NCBI GenBank assembly: GCA_009692585.1
Contig: SHYX01000001.1
Coordinates: 164,749-228,748 of the forward strand
Source of the DNA: Myxococcales bacterium
GTDB lineage: Bacteria; Myxococcota; UBA796; SXON01
DNA: 64,000 nucleotides
Reading direction: 5' to 3'
The notes beneath the pieces were generated by a model that did not search any database, was not told where the DNA came from, and saw nothing but the letters and a program-made list of their open reading frames with translations. The position numbers and the translations under genes were made by a program. Of the stretch, positions 52,963 to 61,100 are shown in pieces. Numbering within the stretch: position 1 is the stretch's first letter; each line of letters starts with the position of its first letter.

Positions 52963-54786
52963 GTGCACGGCGGGCTGTCCCCGATCGCATTGTTGTTGGC
53001 GCAGGTGGCGGTCGTGCTGCTCGCGTCGCGGGTGCTGGCGCGCGCCGTTCGGTACCTCGGCCAGCCCACGGTAATCGGTGAGGTGCTGGCGGGGATCGTG
53101 CTCGGGCCGTCGCTGCTCGGCCACTTCTGGCCCGACGCGATGGGCATGCTGTTCCCGCAGGCGTCGCTTGGGGGATTGGCGCTCTTGGCTCAGCTGGGGT
53201 TGGTCTTCTTCATGTTCCTGGTCGGCCTGGAGTTCGATCCGAAGCTACTGCAGGGCCGCGGCGCGCACTCCGTGGTCATCAGTCAGGCCAGCATCGCGGT
53301 GCCGTTCGCCATGGGCTGTGCCCTCGCTCTCCCGCTCCACCCCGAGTTTGCGCCCGAGGGCGTCAGCTTCCTGCCCTTCGCGCTGTTCCTGGGCGCGGCA
53401 ATGAGCATCACGGCGTTCCCCGTGCTTGCTCGCATTCTCGCCGAACGCGGGGTGCTCAAGACGCGCATCGGGGCCATCTCGCTGTCATGCGCCGCCCTTG
53501 CCGACGTCAGCGCGTGGTGCATCCTCGCCTTCGTGGTCAGCCTGGCGCGCGCCGAGGGCATCCTGAGCGGCGCGGTCACCACCATGCTGACGGCAGTGTT
53601 TGCTGCCGTCATCTGGTTCTGGGCCCGCCCGCTGCTGCGCCGACTGGGTCCGCGTGGGGGCCAGGCGATCGCCCCGGAGACCGTCGCGATCGCCTTCTTC
53701 CTGGTCCTCGTCGCTGCGTGCACGACCGAAGTCATCGGCATCCACGCCCTCTTCGGCGCTTTCCTGCTCGGGGCTGTCATGCCCCGGGGCTCAGGGCTGA
53801 CCGAGGCGATCACCCACAAGGTCGAGGACTTCGTCCTCATCGTGCTCCTGCCGCTGTTCTTCGCCTACAACGGCCTGCGCACCGACATCGCCTCGCTGGC
53901 GACGACGCAGGACTGGGTGGTGTGCGCGACGATCATCGCGGTGGCCTGCCTCGGGAAGTTCGGCGGAAGCATGCTCGCCGCGCGAATCGTGGGCCTGAGC
54001 TGGCGTGAGTCCAGCGCCATCGGCGTGCTGATGAACACCCGCGGGCTCATGGAGCTCATCGTCCTCAACGTCGGGTTGGACCTGGGAATACTCTCGCCGC
54101 GCCTGTTCACCATGATGGTCATCATGGCCCTGGTGACCACCTGGATCACGTCGCCGCTGTTGGAGCGGATCTACCCGAGGCGGCTGATGCTCGCCGACCT
54201 GGATCGGCCCGCCCCGTCGTCCGTGCTGATCTGCGTCTCGGACCCGGCGCTGGTCCCGACGCTTGTGCGCCTCGGCGCGCGGCTCGGCGGAGGCATGCCG
54301 CTGACCGCGCTGCACGTGCTGCGGTCGGACCGCCCGTCCACCTATCTCCGTGAGGGGGATGAATCGGGTCCGGTGGTCGTCCTTCGGGAAGCCGCGGCGA
54401 AGCAGGGCGTGAGGGTCGACCCGGTCACCTGCGTCGCCTCCGACCCGGCCCGCGACATCGTGCGGGTCGCGACGGAGCGAGGGGTCCGACTGATCCTGCT
54501 GGGTACGCACCGGCCGTTGTGGGCGGAGGGCGAACTCGGCGGGGTCGTCGGCCGGGTGTTGCGAGACGCGCCCATGGACGTCGGGGTGCTGGTGGATCGT
54601 GGGCTCCACCGGGTCGACAACATCGAGCTGGCAGCGGGGGCCGACGACCCCGCGTTGACCGCGGCGGTGGCGGCGCTCAGCGCGCCGGTCGCGACCGAGC
54701 GCGGCCCAGGGACGCTTTACCTGGGACTGGTGGGCGGAGAGGTGCCCGACGGGATCACCGCCCTCCTGCTCAGGCCGCGTCGGTAG
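52963..54786 (+). CDS. CPA2-family K+/Na+:H+ antiporter with C-terminal USP-like domain
   Basis: The 607-residue protein starts at GTG 52963. Residues 1-390 form about 12 helices of the KefB/NhaA-like fold: YLGQPTVIGEVLAGIVLGPS, LGLVFFMFLVGLEFDPKLLQ, AMSITAFPVLARILAERGVL and MNTRGLMELIVLNVGLDLGI. The last 200 residues have two USP-like alpha/beta modules (SVLICVSDPALVPTLVRLGA, GVRLILLGTHRP). It exchanges monovalent cations for protons. There is no TrkA-N (RCK) domain, so regulation differs from KefB/C. Confidence 0.85.
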   Translation: MHGGLSPIALLLAQVAVVLLASRVLARAVRYLGQPTVIGEVLAGIVLGPSLLGHFWPDAMGMLFPQASLGGLALLAQLGLVFFMFLVGLEFDPKLLQGRGAHSVVISQASIAVPFAMGCALALPLHPEFAPEGVSFLPFALFLGAAMSITAFPVLARILAERGVLKTRIGAISLSCAALADVSAWCILAFVVSLARAEGILSGAVTTMLTAVFAAVIWFWARPLLRRLGPRGGQAIAPETVAIAFFLVLVAACTTEVIGIHALFGAFLLGAVMPRGSGLTEAITHKVEDFVLIVLLPLFFAYNGLRTDIASLATTQDWVVCATIIAVACLGKFGGSMLAARIVGLSWRESSAIGVLMNTRGLMELIVLNVGLDLGILSPRLFTMMVIMALVTTWITSPLLERIYPRRLMLADLDRPAPSSVLICVSDPALVPTLVRLGARLGGGMPLTALHVLRSDRPSTYLREGDESGPVVVLREAAAKQGVRVDPVTCVASDPARDIVRVATERGVRLILLGTHRPLWAEGELGGVVGRVLRDAPMDVGVLVDRGLHRVDNIELAAGADDPALTAAVAALSAPVATERGPGTLYLGLVGGEVPDGITALLLRPRR

Positions 54787-54792
54787 CGGCGA

Positions 54793-55230
54793 TCAGTCCT
54801 CCTCGCACTCCAGGTCGCCGATTCCGGTGAGTTGGAGCATGGGCGTCCCCTGCACGCCGGCGCCGAGCAGCTCGATCTCGCCGCAGGTCGAGGTGTTGCG
54901 GAAGCAGACGGTGCCGCCCTGCGGGATGGCCTGCACCGCCTTGCCGTCAGCGATCGACTCGACCGTCACGAAGCTGAAGCTCTCGCTGGTGCAGTCGCAG
55001 TGTTCGCTGTCGGTGGTCAGTGAGCCGCCGGAGTAGGTCACCCGCCACTCTTCGGTGATCACGACGACCTCGTCCAGGATGCGGCCTTCGCCCTCGTTGG
55101 GCAGCAGCACGCCCGTCACCTCGGCGGTTTCGACCTCGGGGGCCTGGGAGTCCACGCAGCCTTCGGCCTCGAACGTCGGCTCGGGCTCCTCCGCACATCC
55201 GATCAGCAGCAGCAGGGCCAGCAAGAGCAT
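54793..55230 (-). CDS. Small lipoprotein, unknown function
   Basis: The protein has 145 residues. ATG 55228-55230 (or GTG 55236) precedes lipobox LIGC (MLLLALLLLIGC). The mature part is beta-rich with several Cys (EGCVDSQ, HCDCTSES, TVCFRNTSTCGEIE, DLECEED). No domain is recognised. It ends six bases from the convergent antiporter and starts 55 bases downstream of the oxidase stop; it may be the last gene of the run. Confidence 0.65.
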   Translation of the reverse strand: MLLLALLLLIGCAEEPEPTFEAEGCVDSQAPEVETAEVTGVLLPNEGEGRILDEVVVITEEWRVTYSGGSLTTDSEHCDCTSESFSFVTVESIADGKAVQAIPQGGTVCFRNTSTCGEIELLGAGVQGTPMLQLTGIGDLECEED

Positions 55231-55285
55231 CTCCACGGAACACGCCACCTTGCCACGGCGTGACGCCGGTCGCCAGTGCCCGGCG

Positions 55286-56488
55286 CTACATCGCGAGTCG
55301 CCGCGTCGGGAACCGGTCGGCGACGTCGCTGCGGCCCTCCAGGACCAGCTCGACGAGCGCCTTGCCGCACTGCCAGGCGAAGCCGAAGCCGTGTCCGGTG
55401 AAGCCAACCGCGGCGAGGGCACCCGGGAGGCCGGGAACCGGGCCGACCAGGGGCAGGCCGTCCCGGGAAAAGCCCATCGTGCCGCTCCACCGGTGGGTGA
55501 CCGGCACACCGCGCATGCCCTCGAAGCGCGCAAGGAACTCCTCCATGCGGGTCTGGATGCCGGCGTGCAACACCTCGGCGGTGCCCTTTTCGCCTTGGAC
55601 ATCGAGATTGCGCCAACCGCCCAGAACCACGCGCCCTGCGGGGTCCTGGCGCCAGTAGTCGAATCCGTGATCGGCGTACACCGGGCACGAAAACAAGGGC
55701 GGCGCCGGCGCCGTGGCCAACATCTGCCCGCGAACCGGGTCCACTTTATCGGCAAACCACGGCACCAACTCGCCAATGTAGGCGTTGGTGCACAGGAGCA
55801 CGAGCTGTCCTCGCACCTCGCCACCATCCGTGCGCACCCACACATCTCCCGGGGCGCCGGCCGCCAACTCCCGCACGGGGGAGCCCTCGAAGAGGCGCAC
55901 ACCCCGCTGGACGGCCTCCCGCGCCACCCCACGCACAAATGCCGCGGGATCGAGTTCGCCGTCGTCGGCGATGTGGACGCCCACGTTGAAGCCGGCGCCA
56001 CGGTAGACGGCGTCGAGTTGGGGGCCCTCGCGCACCATGGCCGAGAAGCCGTCCTCACGCAGCAGCGCCGCAGACTCCAGCAGTTCGGCCTCTTCGGGCG
56101 CGCTGCCCGCGAGCTGAAGTGACCCGCGACACTGGTACCCGCACTGAATCTGGAGGTCACGAATCGCCGCCGCCATCGCGCGATGGTTGTCGCGACTTAC
56201 CTGATGAACGGCTCTCGCCCGCTCACGACCCATGATCGCGACGGCGCGGCTGTAACGTTCGGCGGTGCCCTGTAGGACGAAGCCGGCGTTTCGGCCGCTG
56301 GCGCCGTGGCTCACCGCGCGGCCCTCGATCCACACGGTGCGTACGCCCGCCTCGGCCAGGGCCAACGCCGCCGCCGCGCCGCAGACGCCGGCACCGATGA
56401 CCACGACCTCGGCGTTCGTGCACTCCCGCAGGGGGGGTGCCAACCGGTCCGTTCCGTCGAGCCAGTACGGCTCGGTCGCCGAAGTCAC
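55286..56488 (-). CDS. FAD-dependent amine oxidase, DAO/PuuB-like
   Basis: This 400-residue protein of the D-amino-acid-oxidase (DAO) fold starts at GTG 56486-56488. VVVIGAGVCGAAAALALAEA is the FAD Rossmann motif, SGRNAGFVLQG matches the gamma-glutamylputrescine oxidase/PuuB subgroup, and HRWSGTMGFSRDGLPLVGPV is the C-terminal FAD-binding strand. It oxidises a primary or secondary amine with O2; the amine is unknown. It overlaps the preceding lipoprotein gene stop by four bases. Confidence 0.85.
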   Translation of the reverse strand: MTSATEPYWLDGTDRLAPPLRECTNAEVVVIGAGVCGAAAALALAEAGVRTVWIEGRAVSHGASGRNAGFVLQGTAERYSRAVAIMGRERARAVHQVSRDNHRAMAAAIRDLQIQCGYQCRGSLQLAGSAPEEAELLESAALLREDGFSAMVREGPQLDAVYRGAGFNVGVHIADDGELDPAAFVRGVAREAVQRGVRLFEGSPVRELAAGAPGDVWVRTDGGEVRGQLVLLCTNAYIGELVPWFADKVDPVRGQMLATAPAPPLFSCPVYADHGFDYWRQDPAGRVVLGGWRNLDVQGEKGTAEVLHAGIQTRMEEFLARFEGMRGVPVTHRWSGTMGFSRDGLPLVGPVPGLPGALAAVGFTGHGFGFAWQCGKALVELVLEGRSDVADRFPTRRLAM

Positions 56489-58092
56489 CTTTTTCTCCGA
56501 CCCTTCTTCGCCCCGCCGTCCACCATCGCCGGCGCCTCACCTGGACGGACGCCGAGGAAAGCGCCGTGTTTTTCGGCGAGACCCAGCACGTTCGCAGACC
56601 GGCCGCCGCGCTGGAGGGTCCGGAGCGCTTCGGCGCGGACATCCCGATCGAGCGTCATGTCGGCGACGGCCTGCTCGAGGAGATCGTCCCGTTCGAGTGC
56701 GTTGGCGGCCCGGACCGCGTTGATGCCGATGCGCACCGACTCGGGGGCGCGGAGCGTCGCGCTGACCAGCTCGGTGGCGACGCCTCTGTCGAGCTGTACC
56801 AGCCTGGAGAAGGCCTGGAGACGCACGGGCTGCTGGGGGCACTCCCGGTAGAGCGTCTTGGCCTGTTCGAGGGTCGCCGACCGGGCGGACGGCGCGCGGG
56901 CGATGCACGCCGGCTGGGCCGCGTCGAGCGCCAGATCCGTGGCGCGCATGCGGACGCGGACGTCCTTGTGCTCTTTGAGCCTGGCCACCGTGGGGGCCTC
57001 GGTGCTTCCAGGGCGCCACGCGCTCATCGCCAGGAGGAGGGAGTCGGCGGTGGCGCCTGGATCGGCGAGCACCGAGAGGCGGGCCGTCGCGTCGATTCCG
57101 GCTGCCCACCCGCGCGCGGTCGGCGAGGTACTCCTGGCGGCGAGGGCAACGGCCGCCGCCTCGTCGCGGTCGGCAAGGGCGAGCAGGAGACGCTCCTGCT
57201 GCGAGCCCGGTGCGATCGCGTCGATCGCGGCGGCGAGCTGGGTGTCGTCGCCGCGCCGGAGGATGTCCACCGCCGCCGCCGCCCCCTCGTCGGACTGGGC
57301 GCGCTCGGTGGTCAGGTATTTTGTCGCGGACGCAAACAGGGTGGCGTCGTCGAGCTCCTTGACCGTCTTGCCGCCGATGGTCAGGTTGTCGGACTTCGCG
57401 TCGCGTCGCGCCACGAACCACCCGGTGGCGTCGCACGCACCGAAGTGGTCGACGACCACCGCCCAGCCGCTCGGCTCCTTCAGCAGCGCCCTCTCCCATC
57501 CCGGGCCGGCGGTCTCCCCGTCGAGCATCGCGGTGCGAATGGGTGCGAGGCACCGCACCACCGCGACCGGAACCGTGCGGGGAAGGTCGGGCCTGGCGGG
57601 GAGTGGTGCCCCGGTCATCGACTCGACGAGCACCCCGTCCTTGAGCGCCCAGGTGTACCCGACGTCGCCGAACGTCGCGCTGCCCGCGCGCACGGAACCG
57701 TCGTCGAGTTTGTCCTGGGTGAGCGTTTCGTTGACGCGGGCCACCGACGGGAGCGGCTCCAGCCGTTCGGACCAACGGTCGCCGTCCGGAGCCAGAAGGC
57801 GAAGGGAGGCACCATCCCCGTCCTCGACCGTGAACCCCCATCGTTCCAACTCGGCGCGCACGCTGGCGAAGTCACCGCCCGCGAAGTCGACCCTCAGTTC
57901 CAGGTGGCGGGGCGGGACACGGTCCACGCGTTGGGTGGCGCGCAGAAGTTCGGGCGGGGTGCGGACCTCGCCGACGCCGACCGCCAGGTCAGCCGGGAGC
58001 GGGGCTTCTACCGGGGCCGTCGGCGCGGCCACCTGGACCTCGGCGTCTACCGGTGCTTGGGAGCTGTTGCAGGCGGTGAAGAAGGCGAGCAT
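56485..58092 (-). CDS. Large lipoprotein with helical repeats, unknown function
   Basis: The protein has 535 residues from ATG 58090-58092. The lipobox is FTAC (MLAFFTAC). An Ala/Pro-rich linker is followed by an alpha/beta region (HLELRVDFAGGDFASVRAEL ... LRLLAPDGDRW) and a long helical C-terminus with HEAT-like alternation (VRMRATDLALDAAQP, RVRAEALRTLQRGG-like). No catalytic motif is seen. The ATGA overlap with the oxidase start suggests coupling. It lies 79 bases from the ImuB-DnaE2 stop, on the same strand, so read-through from the SOS operon is possible. Confidence 0.65.
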   Translation of the reverse strand: MLAFFTACNSSQAPVDAEVQVAAPTAPVEAPLPADLAVGVGEVRTPPELLRATQRVDRVPPRHLELRVDFAGGDFASVRAELERWGFTVEDGDGASLRLLAPDGDRWSERLEPLPSVARVNETLTQDKLDDGSVRAGSATFGDVGYTWALKDGVLVESMTGAPLPARPDLPRTVPVAVVRCLAPIRTAMLDGETAGPGWERALLKEPSGWAVVVDHFGACDATGWFVARRDAKSDNLTIGGKTVKELDDATLFASATKYLTTERAQSDEGAAAAVDILRRGDDTQLAAAIDAIAPGSQQERLLLALADRDEAAAVALAARSTSPTARGWAAGIDATARLSVLADPGATADSLLLAMSAWRPGSTEAPTVARLKEHKDVRVRMRATDLALDAAQPACIARAPSARSATLEQAKTLYRECPQQPVRLQAFSRLVQLDRGVATELVSATLRAPESVRIGINAVRAANALERDDLLEQAVADMTLDRDVRAEALRTLQRGGRSANVLGLAEKHGAFLGVRPGEAPAMVDGGAKKGRRKR

Positions 58093-58171
58093 GGCAGCGT
58101 GGGGCTCTAACGCGGCGGGCCGCCCGGGTAGTGCGCGGGAGGGGGTCGTGGCAAAGCGGGACGAATGTGGC

Positions 58172-61100
58172 TCAGTGGAAATCGCGACTTGGCGCCCTGA
58201 GCTCGGTCCCGATGTCGAGTGGACAGACCTGTCTGGCGACGATGCTGACCGCCCCATCCATCCGCTGCAGAACCCCCCGGATGCGCACGAGGCGTTCGGT
58301 CCGGATCACCCGCCGCTGCCGCTGGTAGAGCTTCGGCCACACCACGACGTTGGCCGTGCCGGTTTCGTCCTCGATCATCAAGAAGATGACCCCCGAGGCG
58401 GTGTCGGGTCGTTGACGCACCCCTACCAGCCCCGCGATCAGGACCGGAGTGTCGTTGGGCAGCTCTACCAGTCGGGACAACGGCACCACCCCTTCCCGGG
58501 TCAACCGGTGGCGGACCAGGCCGATCGGGTGGGCGCCGGGTGTCAGGCCCACGGTGGCGTAGTCGGCTTGCATCTCCTCGGCCGCGGACGCTGCGGGGAG
58601 CACCACGGCTTCGTCGCCCCGGGTGAGCGCGGCAAACATCCCTGGCCACAGCCCGTCGACCGCGAACGACGCCTGACGCCGGGGTGTGGGTGCGGTCGCG
58701 GCCGCCGCGGGGAGCGCGCCGGCAGCGGGCAGATCACGCATCGCGTCGGCGTGTGCAAGCGCGCGGAGGGTGCCGCGATCGACGCCGCTCCGCCTGGCCA
58801 GATCGGGCAGGTCCTGGAAGGGGAGCCGCCGCCGCGCCGCTTCGATTCGACGCCCCTCTTCTTCCCCGATGCCCTTGATGAGTCGCAGCCCCAGACGCAG
58901 CGCGGGGCCGTCACGCCCCGCTTCGAGGGTGCAGTCCCAATCCGAGCACATCACCCCCACCGGCCGCACGTCGACCCCATGACGTTCGATGTCGGCAACC
59001 AGTGTTCGCGGTGCGTAAAACCCCATGGGCTGGCTGTTGATGAGGGCGGCGGTGAAGGCGGCCGGGTAGAAGCAGCGCTGCCAGGCCGAAACGTACACCA
59101 GGTGGGCGAAGCTGGCGGCGTGTGACTCGGGGAAGCCGTACTCGGCAAAACCCTGGATCTGCTTGCACACGCGGTCGGCGTACTCGGATGAGAGGCCGTT
59201 CTGGAGCAGCCCCTTCATCAGCCGTTCGGTGATCTGCGACAGGCCACCCCGTTTGCGCCACGCCCCCATCGCCCGCCGGAGCCCATCCGCCTCACCCGGC
59301 GTGAAGCCGCCCACGGCCACGGCCATGGCCATGACCTGCTCCTGGAAGATGGGGATACCCAGGGTGCGCTGGAGGATGGGGACCAGCCGGGGATCGGCGT
59401 ACTCCACCGGCTCCAGCCCCTGGCGTCGTCGTAAGTAGGGGTGCACCATCCCCCCCTGGATGGGGCCGGGGCGCACCAGCGACACCTCGATGACCAGATC
59501 GTAGAAGCAGGTGGGCTTCAACCGCGGGAGCATGCCCTGCTGCGCGCGGCTCTCGACCTGGAAGACGCCGATGCTGTCGGCCTCGCCGAGCATTTCGTAC
59601 ACCGCGGGGTCCTCACGCGGCACGGTGGAGAGGTCGTGGTGGACACCGTGCCAGGAACGCATGAGATCGAAGCAGCGGCGGATGGCGGTGAGCATCCCCA
59701 AGGCGAGGCAGTCGACCTTCACAAACCCCAGCTCGTCGATGTCATCTTTGTCCCACTGGATGACGGTACGACCCGGCATCGTCGCGGGTTCGATCGGAGC
59801 GCGGTCGACGAGCGGAGCGTCACTGATCACGAAGCCGCCGACGTGGATCGAGGTGTGTCGAGGGAAACCCTGGATCTCACGCCCCAATCTCATCGCGAGC
59901 CCCACTCGTTCGTCCGCCGGGTCGAGGCCCGCTTCCACGAGGACCTCGTCGCCTTCTTTGAGCTGCCCCCATGAGTCCAGCAGGCCGCACAGGCGGTCGA
60001 CCTGATCGAGGCCCAAGCCTACCGCCTTGCCCACGTCGCGCACCGCCGAGCGTCCGCGATAGCTGATGATCTCGTTGACCAATGCCGCGCGTTCTCGGCC
60101 GTACTTTTCGTAGCAATACTGGAGCACCTCCTCCCGTCGCTCGTGTTCGAAATCCACGTCGATGTCGGGCGGCTCGCCCCGCTCTTCGGAGATGAAGCGC
60201 TCGAAAAGCAAGGAAAAATGGGCTGGATCTACGCTGGTGATGGTGAGCGCGAAGCACACCGCGGAATTGGCGGCGCTGCCCCGCCCCTGACAGAGGATCC
60301 CGCGGCGGCGCGCGAAGCGGACGAGATCATGAACCGTGAGGAAGTAGGCTGGAAAATTCAGCCGTTCGATCACGCCGAGTTCGTACTCCACCTGCCGCGC
60401 CACACCCTCGGGCACATGGTCGCCGTAACGTTGGATGAGTCCACGCCGCACCAGTTCGCGCAGCCAGGCCATCGGCCCGTAGCCGTCGGGGACGACTTCG
60501 CGCGGGTAGGTGTAGGTGAGCTCGCGCAGGGAGAAGTGGCATTGACCGGCGATCTGCATGGTGCGATCGAGCAGATCGGGCCATCGGCCGAAGCGCCGTG
60601 CCATCTCGGCCGGGCTGTGCAGCGCCCGCTCGGCGTTGGGCTGCAAGCGACGCCCGGCCTGATCCAGGGTGAGCCCCAGGCGGATGCAGGTGAGCGCATC
60701 CTGCAGCGGCTTGCGCGCCGGGTCGTGCATGAGCACGTCGCCGAGGGCCACGCAGGGGAGCGGACCGCTCACCAGCGCGTCGATCCGCGCCTCTTCGCCC
60801 GGATCGAAACGACGAGAGACGCCGCGGTAGAGGCGGTCGCCGACCGCATCGCGCAGGGCATCGAGCGCGCCGGGCGACCACCCCTCGCGCGCGATCAAGA
60901 CCAGCCCGTTGTGGTCGGCCAGAAGCGCGTCGAGCGGGAGCGCCGGCCAGCCCTTGCCCAGGTGGCGGCGGGCGGCGATGGCGGCGGGATCGGGCTCGAG
61001 GAGGTCGGCGTGGCGCGGATCGCGGGGCACCCCGATCGAGAACTGGTCGAGGTCCGCGCCACCGGTGCTGGCGGCCCTCGACGGAATGCGTTCGGCGCTG

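Noticed and set aside
56437..59125. Two long plus-strand open frames opposite the lipoprotein and DnaE2
   Set aside because: Low-complexity Arg/Ala/Gly-rich translations without motifs, opposite genes with clear families.
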